A stretch of DNA of 64,000 bases from Pseudomonadota bacterium (GTDB lineage: Bacteria; Pseudomonadota; Alphaproteobacteria; Reyranellales; Reyranellaceae). How positions within the stretch are numbered: position 1 is the stretch's first letter; each line of letters starts with the position of its first letter. Under the pieces are notes generated by a model. That model had not been told where the DNA came from. It searched no databases and worked only from the letters and a program-made list of their open reading frames with translations. The stretch lies in NCBI GenBank assembly GCA_018240745.1, contig JAFEFF010000220.1, positions 1 through 64,000 on the forward strand, read 5' to 3'. Below are positions 49,276 to 57,572 of the stretch, in pieces. Both the position numbers and the translations under genes were made by a program.

Positions 49276-49698
49276 AACGGCGCGAAAAGCCTGTGGATAA
49301 GGGCTCGCGCCAAGACCTCGTGTTGGGCATTGGCCCCGATTCGCACCCAGAATTGCGGGGCAAATTCTCGGGGCTATTGACCGTAATAGGTGTGCGACAA
49401 GCATGGAACGTAAACTCCTGATCGCTCTGTCTGCACACCAGGAGTTCACCCAGGTCCGACGATCCTTTCTTCGAGTTTCGCGATGACGACGGCCTCGGCT
49501 GATCCGAGCTGCCCTCGGCAGCCGCCGGCGAGGAGGACACCGTTTTCGCGCCGTTTTGGCTCCGTTTTCGACCGTTTTTCGCGACGGCAAAAAGCCGGAA
49601 AATGCGGTCGCCTCAGTCGTTTAGCGCGTCGACTTTCGAAAACACCGATTAAAAACGGCGAAAACGGCCGAAACCGGCAGGCGCGCAGCGATCGTGCG
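49276..49698. other. Convergent intergenic region with DnaA-box match and phased A/T tracts
   Basis: 423 bases between two convergent gene ends. It contains TGTGGATAA (49292-49300), a perfect reverse complement of the DnaA-box consensus TTATCCACA, and an 8-bp inverted repeat AACTCCTG/CAGGAGTT (49413-49446). T-tracts centred near 49544, 49555, 49566 and 49577 are spaced 11, 11 and 10.5 bases; A-tracts follow near 49591, 49600, 49640, 49653, 49662 and 49672. No convincing gene is present on either strand. Confidence 0.6.
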
Positions 49699-51174
49699 TC
49701 AGGGAAAGCTGACGTCGCCGTAGGGATAGAACTTCGTGACGTCGACGTTCTTGTAGGGCAGCGCGTCGAGCCGGACGGTGCCGAGGAACGGCTGCTCGGG
49801 CTCGACCAGCAGGATGGTCTTGGCGAAGCCGCTGTCGTCGAAGCCGCGGCGGAAGTGCACGCGCGACTTGATGGCGAAGACCTTGAACTTGTCGGCACCG
49901 AAGCCCGCGAGCTCGGCCGGATCCATGACCTGCGTCAGGTACTCGCTCAGGACCACGAGGTTGTTCTTGCCGAAGGCGACGCCGACCCAGTCGCGGCCGA
50001 AGGCGCGGGTGACGTGCGCGATCGTGCCCTTCACCCTGACGGGCGCGCCGGCCGATTCGTCGGCCTTGCCGCCCACTTCCAGGTCGAAGGCATCGCCCGC
50101 CTTCAGGCCCCTCGCCTTGACCGTTCGCACCGCCTCGAGATCGGCGATCGTGCCGATCATCACGTCGCTCAGCTCCTGCTTGATCGCCTGATCGAGGATC
50201 CAGGTCGCCGAGCCCGAGCGGTCGGAATGGTCGGCCAGCACGACCGGCCAGTCGCCGCGCGCCACCGCCTCCTTTGCGAGCCTCACGCCCTCGGGGATCG
50301 GGTGGACCTTGGCGGTGTTCAACAGATCCCTGCGACGCCGCCATGCCCAGGCCGCAACGTCGTCGGCCGCCTTGCGCGCGAGATCGGGGTTGCCGTTGGT
50401 CATGCACTGGACGGTCATGCCGACATCCGGCACGTCGGCGAACGGGAAGCCGAAGAACACGTTCATGTAGAGGTCGGGCTCGCGCGCCTCCCAGACCAGC
50501 GCGCGCTGCACCAGATCCATCCACGGCGAGGCGCCCGTCCACTGCAGCACCGTCGCGGTCAGGATCGGCACCTTCACCGTGACGGTCGTGGGCTTGTAGT
50601 CGCCGCGGATGGCGCGGATCAGCATGCGGGCCGCGCGCTCGCCTTGCAGGCGGCTGTCGTAGTGCGGGAAGTACTTCACGCAGAAGGCAAAGTCGGACTG
50701 CTTCAGGAACTCCTCGTCCTCGTTGCCGTGCGGATCGAAGGTGCCGGCGATGAAGGCCGAGCGCCCCACGACCTCGCGCACCCGCCGGGCGATGTCGGCC
50801 TCGGGCCGCGCCACGCCGCGCACACCCATCGCGCCATGCAAGGCGAGGTAGACCCCGTGCCACGGGCCGCCCGCCTTCAGCTCGGCGACGATCCTGCCCA
50901 TGAAATGCTCGTAGGCTTCTTCGGTGATCCAGCCCGAGCCGGTGCCGGTCCTCGGCCAGAGCGGCGATTCGATGCCGACCAACTCGACGCCCGCATGCTC
51001 ACGTGCCACCTTCACGAAGCCACCCATGTACGATCGCGGCTCCCAGGCGAGCAGCGCTTCGCCCCTGGCTGGCGACCCGTCATAGACGAAGTCGGCGAGC
51101 GTGGTGTCGTTGGGCAGGAAGGTCACCGTCTCGTGGGCGAAGTTCAGGACGGCAATGCGGATCGGCTGGGTCAT
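49699..51174 (-). CDS. M81 family metallopeptidase (MlrC-like)
   Basis: About 491 residues. MlrC-type proteins cleave linear microcystins or related peptides, but most relatives have unknown substrates. The N-terminal FAHETVTFLPN corresponds to the usual ETNTF block, DPHGN and ADHSDRSGSA are metal-binding-type motifs. ATG 51174 chosen. It is 29 bases from the divergent amidohydrolase start, so the two probably share a regulatory region. Confidence 0.85.
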   Translation of the reverse strand: MTQPIRIAVLNFAHETVTFLPNDTTLADFVYDGSPARGEALLAWEPRSYMGGFVKVAREHAGVELVGIESPLWPRTGTGSGWITEEAYEHFMGRIVAELKAGGPWHGVYLALHGAMGVRGVARPEADIARRVREVVGRSAFIAGTFDPHGNEDEEFLKQSDFAFCVKYFPHYDSRLQGERAARMLIRAIRGDYKPTTVTVKVPILTATVLQWTGASPWMDLVQRALVWEAREPDLYMNVFFGFPFADVPDVGMTVQCMTNGNPDLARKAADDVAAWAWRRRRDLLNTAKVHPIPEGVRLAKEAVARGDWPVVLADHSDRSGSATWILDQAIKQELSDVMIGTIADLEAVRTVKARGLKAGDAFDLEVGGKADESAGAPVRVKGTIAHVTRAFGRDWVGVAFGKNNLVVLSEYLTQVMDPAELAGFGADKFKVFAIKSRVHFRRGFDDSGFAKTILLVEPEQPFLGTVRLDALPYKNVDVTKFYPYGDVSFP

Positions 51175-51203
51175 AAGCAAGGACGTTATCCGGGAGGAAG
51201 CAA

Positions 51204-52310
51204 ATGGCAAATCGCGTGATCGACGCAGACGGCCATATCTGCGAGCCGACGGCGGTGTGGGACGAGTATGTCGAGAAGAAGCACCGGGCGAACGCGATCC
51301 GGGTCGAGCGCGATCCCGACGGGCGCGACTGGATATCGATCAACGGCCGCATTCGCCGCAACCTCCGGCCGGCCGCGGCCTGCGTGCCATGGGGCATGGA
51401 CGACCCGAACAATGTCCCGACCTGGGCCGACATCCCGCCGGGGTCCTACGATGGCGGTGCACGCGCCAAGGTGCTGGAGGAGGAAGGCATCGAACGCACC
51501 CTGCTCTATCCCTCGCTCTACCTGATCCAGGGCGACGTCGAGGATCCGGCTGTCGCGGCCGCCTGCTGTCACGGCTACAACGAATGGATCGCCGACATGT
51601 GCCGCGACGGCCGCGGCAAGCTCGCGGCTGTCGGCATCGTGCCGCTGCAGAGCGCGGAGCTGGCCGCCAAAGAAGTCGAGCACATCGCGAAGCTCGGGCT
51701 CAAGGGCGCATGCTTCCGGCCCGAGCGCTACAAGGGCCTGGCGCTGTACGACGATTCGCTGAAGCCCTTCTGGGAGCGGGTCGCGGGCAACGGCCTGTTC
51801 GCCGCGGTGCATGGCAGCTTCGGTGCGCTGATGCCGTCCTTCGCCACCGGCCGCTACGACAACCTCTTCTTCAGCCACATGATCTGCCATCCGTTCGAGC
51901 AGATGGCGGCGATGCTCGACATCGTCGCCGGCGGCGTGCTCGAGCGGCATCCGACCCTGCGCGTGGCGTTCCTCGAATCGGGCGCGGGCTGGCTGGAATA
52001 CTGGCTCGACCGGCTCGACGGCCATTTCGAATCGATGCGCCAGCACGTGCCGTGGATGAAGCGCCGGCCCAGCGACCTGTTCCGCGAGCAGTGCTTCATT
52101 TCGATCGAATCGGACGAGGCGCATCGCCTGCCGCGGCTCAAGGAAATGGGCGTCGACGGCTGCGTCTTCTGGGGCGCCGACTACCCCCACTACGATTGCA
52201 CCTATCCCGGCGCCGTCACCGAGCTTGAGGAGCACCTGGCGCCAATCGACCCGGCGCTGGCCGACGGCGTGCGCTGGCGCACCGCCGAGCGCTTCCTGGG
52301 CCTGGCGTAG
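51204..52310 (+). CDS. Amidohydrolase (TIM-barrel metal-dependent hydrolase / decarboxylase-like)
   Basis: 368 residues. The start VIDADGHICEP, middle AAVHGS and SHMICHPFEQM, and late WGADYPHYD are the metal-binding and active-site positions of amidohydrolase_2 proteins, many of which are decarboxylases. GGGAGG precedes the ATG with normal spacing. Substrate unknown, though the surrounding monooxygenase and CoA-transferase genes suggest an aromatic or lactone breakdown intermediate. Confidence 0.88.
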   Translation: MANRVIDADGHICEPTAVWDEYVEKKHRANAIRVERDPDGRDWISINGRIRRNLRPAAACVPWGMDDPNNVPTWADIPPGSYDGGARAKVLEEEGIERTLLYPSLYLIQGDVEDPAVAAACCHGYNEWIADMCRDGRGKLAAVGIVPLQSAELAAKEVEHIAKLGLKGACFRPERYKGLALYDDSLKPFWERVAGNGLFAAVHGSFGALMPSFATGRYDNLFFSHMICHPFEQMAAMLDIVAGGVLERHPTLRVAFLESGAGWLEYWLDRLDGHFESMRQHVPWMKRRPSDLFREQCFISIESDEAHRLPRLKEMGVDGCVFWGADYPHYDCTYPGAVTELEEHLAPIDPALADGVRWRTAERFLGLA

Positions 52311-52481
52311 CGCGGTATCCGGGCCACGGCAGCGACCCGGTTGGACGCCGTGGACGTCCGACCGAAATTGCATCGGCTTCACCGCAGGCCGTCGCCCGGT
52401 CCCTACAAGTCATACAATCGCACCGACGACAAATGCCGGCGACCCGCCTACAGAGATGCCGGGAATTGAGTGGGAAAACCG

Positions 52482-52601
52482 ATGCGACATCTTGTTATGG
52501 CACTGGCGATGCTCGTCGGCGCGATGGCCTTCACCTTCACGGCGGCAAGCGCCCTGCAGACGGTCGCAGCCGTCCACAACGACAACGCGGCGATGCAGTA
52601 G
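52482..52601 (+). CDS. Candidate small exported peptide, 39 residues
   Basis: The frame reads MRHLVMALAMLVGAMAFTFTAASA followed by a short polar tail. A cleavable signal peptide would leave about 15 residues. A GGGAA stretch precedes the ATG. It is supported only by the signal-like composition and position between annotated genes. The upstream gap (52311-52481) holds nothing else I can support. Confidence 0.35.
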   Translation: MRHLVMALAMLVGAMAFTFTAASALQTVAAVHNDNAAMQ

Positions 52602-52610
52602 GCGCCCAGG

Positions 52611-53057
52611 CTAGCGCGCGAGTTCGCAGGTCTTCTTGAGCTCGGCGCAGACCCGCATCACGGCGGCGACGACCTGCGAGGAGGCGGCCTGCTCGCCCGG
52701 CCGCGATCGACCCGCGATCAGGAGCTGGGAAACGCCCTCGCTCAGCTCGACGACGTTGAGCGTCGCGGTTCGGTCGCCCTCGGCGACCTGCAGGCGCCGC
52801 GCGCCCGGATCGGACATCAGGAGGTGGACCGCCCGGTTCTTTTGCGCGCGGTCGAGCGCCACGGCGAATACCTTGTCGGCCGGAGCCTCGAGCACGACCG
52901 AGGCGAAGTCGTAGCCCGGCTGACCGCCGACGCCGCCTTCGGTCATGTGATGGATGCGCTGCGCCGCCTTGCGCGCGACGAATACCCATTGGGCGTCCGC
53001 CGACGCCATCGGCAGCAGCACCGCCACAGCCGTCGAGATCAACAGACTGCGCTTCAT
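52611..53057 (-). CDS. Exported hypothetical protein
   Basis: 148 residues with a signal peptide (SLLISTAVAVLLPMASADA). The body has one Cys pair-like arrangement (VCAELKKTCELA) near the C-terminus and a hydrophobic strand pattern (DFASVVLEAPADKVFAVALDR). No family recognised. It overlaps the FkbM-type methyltransferase gene by ATGA, so it belongs to the etf/hbd/fkbM operon. Confidence 0.75.
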   Translation of the reverse strand: MKRSLLISTAVAVLLPMASADAQWVFVARKAAQRIHHMTEGGVGGQPGYDFASVVLEAPADKVFAVALDRAQKNRAVHLLMSDPGARRLQVAEGDRTATLNVVELSEGVSQLLIAGRSRPGEQAASSQVVAAVMRVCAELKKTCELAR

Positions 53058-53848
53058 TTTCCCCTCCGCTCCGAAACGAAGAAATAGTCGCTGTCGAACG
53101 TGTCGACGTGCCGGATGCCGAGTTGGGCCAGCCGCTCGATCACCCGGCGCGGACGATCATCGTCCAGCGATTCGGCGCCCGTCCAGACTTCTATCTGCAG
53201 AACAGAGTGGTTTTTCGCGAGCAGTGCGAGCAGGCCGTCCAGCGCCGCTTCCTCGTGCGTCTCGACATCCATCTTCACCACCAGCAGCTTGCCCGCGAAG
53301 TCGAGCACGCTGTCGATGCGCACCGCCTCGCAGGTGACGCTGTCGCGCGCCGCCGGCACGAGCTGCGCGCCGCCGCGGTTGCGGCTGTCGACCTCCAGGC
53401 CGAAGGTCGCCGCACGGTCGCTTGCGGCGAGCTTCATTGCCTCGATGTCGTTCGCCGCGCCGTTGAGGAAGAGGTTGGCCTGGAGCTGCGCGTAGTTGGC
53501 GGGATCGGGCTCGAAAGCGACGATGCGCTCGAACCAGCCCGTGCTGAGGGCGAGCAGCGCGTAGAAGCCCCAGTGCGCGCCGATGTCGAGGAACACCGCG
53601 CCGTCGGGGCAGTAGCCGCGTTCCTGCCCGGTCAGGGCGAACAGCCGCTCGACGCTCGCGGGCTCCCAGGTCCCCGAAGTATGCAGCTGCCGGTCGACGG
53701 CGTTGCTTCGGTCGAGCAGCAGGGTCAGCCCCTGCCGGCGCTCGACGAGATAGCGGCCGTAGAACAGATCAGCCCAGCCGGCCAGCAGCAGCCGGACCAC
53801 CCCCCGCAGCAACGGGATCCGCGCGATGCTTCGCGGGATCGCGATCAT
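53054..53848 (-). CDS. FkbM family methyltransferase
   Basis: 264 residues. SAM-binding motif I is VFLDIGAHWGFYALL, followed by VAFEPDPANYAQLQANLFLNG and the later LLVVKMDVETHEEAALDGL, all typical of FkbM-type class I methyltransferases. ATG 53848 is preferred over the 40-codon extension, which would overlap the upstream gene. The methyl acceptor (sugar, peptide or lipid) is not known. It lies 17 bases downstream of the hydroxyacyl-CoA dehydrogenase stop. Confidence 0.82.
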   Translation of the reverse strand: MIAIPRSIARIPLLRGVVRLLLAGWADLFYGRYLVERRQGLTLLLDRSNAVDRQLHTSGTWEPASVERLFALTGQERGYCPDGAVFLDIGAHWGFYALLALSTGWFERIVAFEPDPANYAQLQANLFLNGAANDIEAMKLAASDRAATFGLEVDSRNRGGAQLVPAARDSVTCEAVRIDSVLDFAGKLLVVKMDVETHEEAALDGLLALLAKNHSVLQIEVWTGAESLDDDRPRRVIERLAQLGIRHVDTFDSDYFFVSERRGK

Positions 53849-53865
53849 GGCCGACGCGGCCTGGT

Positions 53866-54741
53866 CTACCGCGTCGGAACCGGGCGCTCGCCCGAGTAGT
53901 CGTAGAAGCCGCGCTTCACCTTGCGCCCGACCCAGCCGGCTTCGACATACTTCACGAGCAGCGGGCACGGTCGGTATTTGGAATCGGCGAGGCCCTCGTG
54001 CAGCACCTGCATCACCGACAGGCAGGTGTCGAGGCCGATGAAGTCGGCGAGCTCGAGCGGGCCCATCGGATGGTTGGCGCCGAGTTTCATGCCGGTGTCG
54101 ATCGCCTCGACGTTGCCGACACCCTCGTACAGCGCATAGACCGCCTCGTTGATCATCGGCAGCAGGATGCGGTTGACGATGAAGGCAGGGAAGTCCTCAG
54201 CATTGACCGGCTTCTTGTCGAGCTTGACCACCACGTCGCGCACGGTGCGGAAGGTCTCCTCCTCCGTCGCGATGCCGCGGATCAACTCGACCAGGCCCAT
54301 CATCGGCACCGGGTTCATGAAGTGCATGCCCATGAACTTGCCCGGCCGGTCGGTCACCGAGGCGAGGCGCGTCACCGAGATCGACGAAGTGTTGGTCGCC
54401 AGCAGCACGTTGGGCGGAAGGCCCTCGCACAGCCGCTTGAAGATGTCGCGCTTCACCGATTCGTTCTCGGTCGCCGCCTCGACGACCAGGTCGCAGTCGG
54501 AGAACTGCTTGAAGTCCGTGCCGGTCTGGATGCGCCGGAGCGCCGCGTCCTTTTCCTCGGGCCGGATCATGCCGCGGCCGATCTGGCGGTCCATGTTGCG
54601 ACCGATATTCTCGACGCCCGAGTTGATGTGCGGCTGGTCGACATCCATCAGGCGGATGTCGAACCCCTTGAGCGCGCAGACATGGGCGATACCGCTGCCC
54701 ATCTGGCCGGCGCCGATGACACCGATGCGCTTGATCTCCAT
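53866..54741 (-). CDS. 3-hydroxybutyryl-CoA dehydrogenase
   Basis: 291 residues. NAD-binding IGVIGAGQMGSGIAHVCALKG at the start, catalytic MGMHFMNPVPMMGLVELIRG (His), and the C-terminal GANHPMGPLELADFIGLD are diagnostic. It interconverts 3-hydroxybutyryl- and acetoacetyl-CoA. ATG 54741 chosen; GTG 54744 is adjacent. It follows etfA in the same operon, which links beta-oxidation-type oxidation to electron transfer flavoprotein. Confidence 0.94.
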   Translation of the reverse strand: MEIKRIGVIGAGQMGSGIAHVCALKGFDIRLMDVDQPHINSGVENIGRNMDRQIGRGMIRPEEKDAALRRIQTGTDFKQFSDCDLVVEAATENESVKRDIFKRLCEGLPPNVLLATNTSSISVTRLASVTDRPGKFMGMHFMNPVPMMGLVELIRGIATEEETFRTVRDVVVKLDKKPVNAEDFPAFIVNRILLPMINEAVYALYEGVGNVEAIDTGMKLGANHPMGPLELADFIGLDTCLSVMQVLHEGLADSKYRPCPLLVKYVEAGWVGRKVKRGFYDYSGERPVPTR

Positions 54742-54758
54742 CACGGACTACTCCGGCG

Positions 54759-55694
54759 CTACTTCTTGCCCACCGCGGCGGTCAGCTCCGGCACGATCTG
54801 GAACAAGTCGCCGACGATACCATAGTCCGCGACCTGGAAGATCGGGGCTTCCTCGTCCTTGTTGATGGCCACGATGGTCTTGCTGTCCTTCATGCCGGCG
54901 AGGTGCTGGATCGCACCGGAGATGCCGACGGCGATATAGAGGTCGGGCGCCACCACCTTGCCGGTCTGGCCGACCTGGTAGTCGTTCGGCACATAGCCCG
55001 CATCGACCGCGGCGCGGCTGGCGCCGACGCCGGCGCCGAGCTTGTCGGCCAGCGCCTCGATGATCTTGAAGTTCTCGCCGCTGCCCATGCCGCGGCCGCC
55101 CGACACGACGATCTTGGCCGAGGTGAGCTCGGGCCGCTCGCTCTTCGAGAGCTCGGCGCCGACGTAGGACGACAGGCCCTTGCCGCCCTCGCCGCCGATC
55201 TGCTCGATCGGCGCGGAACCGCCGGTGCCGACCGCCTTGAAATTGGTCGGGCGGATGGTCAGGACCTTGACCTTGTCGCCGCTCTGCACGGTCGCCATGG
55301 CGTTGCCGGCATAGATTGGCCGCACGAAGGTGTCGGGCGAGACGATCTGGATCGCTTCGGAGACCTGACCGACATCGAGCAGGGCCGCAACGCGCGGCGC
55401 CACGTTCTTGCCGACCGAATCGGCCGCCATGACGACGTGGCTGTAGTTGGGCGCGAGCTTCACCACCAGCGGCGCGATGTCCTCGGCCAGCCAGTTGGCA
55501 TAGGCCGCGTCCTCGACGTGCAGCACCTTGGTGACGCCCTGCAGCGCGGCCGCCGACCTGGCGGCCTCGCCGCAATCCTTGCCGGCGACCAGCACGTGCA
55601 CGTCGGAGTCGAGCTTGGTCGCGGCGGCGACGGCGTTGGCGACGTTGGCGCGCACCGACTTGTTGTCGTGCGCCGCGACGACGAGAACGGCCAT
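54759..55694 (-). CDS. etfA: Electron transfer flavoprotein alpha subunit
   Basis: 311 residues. The FAD-binding C-terminal domain carries [14 protein letters not shown] and [32 protein letters not shown], the ETF-alpha signature. With EtfB it accepts electrons from acyl-CoA dehydrogenases such as Ivd (5.2 kb) and passes them to ETF:ubiquinone oxidoreductase. Two bases separate it from etfB. Confidence 0.96.
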   Translation of the reverse strand: MAVLVVAAHDNKSVRANVANAVAAATKLDSDVHVLVAGKDCGEAARSAAALQGVTKVLHVEDAAYANWLAEDIAPLVVKLAPNYSHVVMAADSVGKNVAPRVAALLDVGQVSEAIQIVSPDTFVRPIYAGNAMATVQSGDKVKVLTIRPTNFKAVGTGGSAPIEQIGGEGGKGLSSYVGAELSKSERPELTSAKIVVSGGRGMGSGENFKIIEALADKLGAGVGASRAAVDAGYVPNDYQVGQTGKVVAPDLYIAVGISGAIQHLAGMKDSKTIVAINKDEEAPIFQVADYGIVGDLFQIVPELTAAVGKK

Positions 55695-55696
55695 GG

Positions 55697-56446
55697 TCAG
55701 ATCACTCCCGCTTCGTTCTTCAGCTTGTCGACCAGCTCGGCAACGGTCTTCACCTTTATGCCGGCCTTGCGCTTGGGCGGCTCCTCGACCTTCAGCACCT
55801 TGAGGCGCGGCGCGACGTCGACGCCCAGCGCATCCGGCGCCAGCGTCTCGATCGGCTTCTTCTTGGCCTTCATGATGTTGGGCAGCGAGGCGTAGCGCGG
55901 CTCGTTGAGGCGCAGGTCGGTGGTGATCACCGCCGGCATCTTGAGCTTGATGTTCTCGAGACCGCCGTCGACCTCGCGCTTCACCTCGATCGAGCCGTCG
56001 GCGACATTGAGCTTGTTGGCGAAAGTGCCCTGCGACCAGCCGAGCAGCGCGGCCAGCATCTGGCCGGTGGCGTTCGAGTCGTCGTCGATCGCCTGCTTGC
56101 CGACGATCACCAGGCCGGGCTGCTCCTTGTCGACCACGGCCTTCAGGAGCTTGGCGACGGCCAGCGGTTGCAGCTCGGCGTCGGTCTGGACCAGGATGCC
56201 GCGGTCGGCGCCCATGGCCAGCGCGGTGCGGATCGTTTCCTGGCACTGCGCGGGGCCGGCGGAAAAGGCGATGATCTCGGTCGCGGCCCCCTTTTCCTTC
56301 ATGCGGATCGCCTCTTCCACGGCGATCTCATCGAACGGATTCATGGACATCTTGACGTTTGCCGTCTCGACGCCCGTGTTGTCGGCCTTGACGCGAATCT
56401 TGACGTTGTAGTCGATGACCCGCTTGACCGCGACCAGCACCTTCAT
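55697..56446 (-). CDS. etfB: Electron transfer flavoprotein beta subunit
   Basis: 249 residues. Starts [20 protein letters not shown] and contains the [21 protein letters not shown] block, the [25 protein letters not shown]-binding region, and a C-terminal [28 protein letters not shown] typical of alphaproteobacterial EtfB. Forms the ETF heterodimer with EtfA. First gene of the etf/hbd/fkbM run; a palindrome lies upstream. Confidence 0.96.
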   Translation of the reverse strand: MKVLVAVKRVIDYNVKIRVKADNTGVETANVKMSMNPFDEIAVEEAIRMKEKGAATEIIAFSAGPAQCQETIRTALAMGADRGILVQTDAELQPLAVAKLLKAVVDKEQPGLVIVGKQAIDDDSNATGQMLAALLGWSQGTFANKLNVADGSIEVKREVDGGLENIKLKMPAVITTDLRLNEPRYASLPNIMKAKKKPIETLAPDALGVDVAPRLKVLKVEEPPKRKAGIKVKTVAELVDKLKNEAGVI

Positions 56447-56568
56447 CGGGGTTGCGCCTGCTCGGTGAGAGTTACGGCCGGAACTGACCCGTCCGGCAAA
56501 GGGGATTTCGTGTAGGGGCGTTCAGCCGATGATGTCAAGGCTATGACGCACTGCACAAGATCGCAGGG

Positions 56569-56593
56569 TGAAAGCGTTTTGTGAATGCTTTCA
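56569..56593. promoter_or_regulatory. Inverted repeat upstream of etfB
   Basis: TGAAAGC (56569-56575) and GCTTTCA (56587-56593) are separated by 11 bases. It lies between etfB and the adenosyltransferase gene, about 120 bases upstream of the etfB start. Symmetry and spacing suit a dimeric regulator. The regulator is unknown. Confidence 0.5.
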
Positions 56594-56666
56594 ACGATTT
56601 ACAGTGCGCACGCGCAGCGAATCCATCGTCCCATGGGCATTTCCGGACCACCGGATCGGAAACGCT

Positions 56667-57254
56667 TCAGCGATTGGCGCCGGGCACCCAGAGCACGTCC
56701 GAGCCGCCATTGTCGTTCAGCTTGCGCGACAGCACGAACAGATGGTCCGACAGCCGATTGATGTACTTGATCGCCTCGGCGCTCACCGGCTGGTCCGCCG
56801 CAAGCGCGGTCATGCAGCGCTCGGCGCGCCGGGTGACGGTGCGCGCAAGATGCAGCCATGCTGCGGCCTCGCTGCCGCCCGGCAGGACGAACGAGGTGAG
56901 CGGAGAAAGCTCGGCGTTCATGGCGTCGATCTCCCGCTCCAGACGCTCGGTCTGAGACGGCTGCACGCGCAGCGCCTGTTCTCCGGCCTTGCCTTCGATC
57001 GTGCACAGATCGGCGCCAAGATCGAACAGGTCGTTCTGGATGCGCTTCAGCATGTCGTCGACATGCGCGCGCAGCATGTCGTTCTTCGTCGTGCGCTCGA
57101 TCGCGGCGCGCGCCAGGCCGATCACCGCGTTCGCCTCGTCGACCGTGCCGTAGGCCTCGACCCTCGGGTCGTGCTTGGCGACGCGCTCGCCGCGCCCGAG
57201 CGAGGTTTCGCCCTTGTCGCCGCCCCTTGTGTAGATGCGCGTCAACTTCACCAT
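56667..57254 (-). CDS. PduO-type cob(I)alamin adenosyltransferase
   Basis: 195 residues. KLTRIYTRGGDKGETSLGRGERVAKHDPRVEAYGTVDEANA is the PduO N-terminal signature with ATP-binding residues, and TFVLPGGSEAAAWLHLARTVTRRAER-type helices follow. It makes adenosylcobalamin, the cofactor of class II ribonucleotide reductase (31.5 kb) and methylmalonyl- or ethylmalonyl-CoA mutases. ATG 57254 chosen. The HIG1-like gene is 2 bases upstream; this neighbour pairing is usual in Alphaproteobacteria. Confidence 0.94.
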   Translation of the reverse strand: MVKLTRIYTRGGDKGETSLGRGERVAKHDPRVEAYGTVDEANAVIGLARAAIERTTKNDMLRAHVDDMLKRIQNDLFDLGADLCTIEGKAGEQALRVQPSQTERLEREIDAMNAELSPLTSFVLPGGSEAAAWLHLARTVTRRAERCMTALAADQPVSAEAIKYINRLSDHLFVLSRKLNDNGGSDVLWVPGANR

Positions 57255-57256
57255 GG

Positions 57257-57469
57257 TCAGCTCTTGGTCATCCACCACAGCAGGATGAAGACGATCGTCA
57301 GCAGCTGCAGCCGCACGCGCCACCACATCAGCTTGTTGCTGCCACGCGCCCGCTCGATGCTGTTGGTGGGGCCGCGGCTCATGCCGACGATGCCGGCAAA
57401 CAGGATGCCGAGCGTTGCCAGTCCCGAGACGATCACCAGCACGAAGAAGAAGGTGTTGGCGGTGTGCAT
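57257..57469 (-). CDS. HIG1-domain twin-transmembrane protein
   Basis: 70 residues with two membrane helices (FFVLVIVSGLATLGILFAGI and LQLLTIVFILLWWM) joined by MSRGPTNSIERARGSNKLMWWRVRLQ. Twin-TM HIG1-type proteins next to pduO are common in Alphaproteobacteria; the eukaryotic relatives assist respiratory complexes, but the bacterial role is not established. Two bases separate it from the adenosyltransferase gene. Confidence 0.85.
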   Translation of the reverse strand: MHTANTFFFVLVIVSGLATLGILFAGIVGMSRGPTNSIERARGSNKLMWWRVRLQLLTIVFILLWWMTKS

Positions 57470-57474
57470 GCTGT

Positions 57475-57567
57475 TGTCATCCTGAGCGCAGCGAAGGATC
57501 TCATCGCCGTCGCGAACGGTGTGCTCGCTGAAACGCCTTGAAGTTCTTCGCTACGCTCAGGACGACA
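57475..57567. repeat. Palindromic intergenic repeat, family D
   Basis: TGTCATCCTGAGCGCAGCGAAGG on the left is mirrored by CTTCGCTACGCTCAGGACGACA on the right. It occupies the gap between the HIG1-like gene start and the amine oxidase stop, both on the minus strand. Resembles family C in the GAGCGnAGCGAAG core. Confidence 0.75.
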
Positions 57568-57572
57568 GGCGA

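Noticed and set aside
49276-49698. Chromosomal replication origin
   Set aside because: One perfect DnaA-box match and A/T tracts are too little; there is no cluster of boxes, no dnaA, parAB or hemE neighbour in the window.
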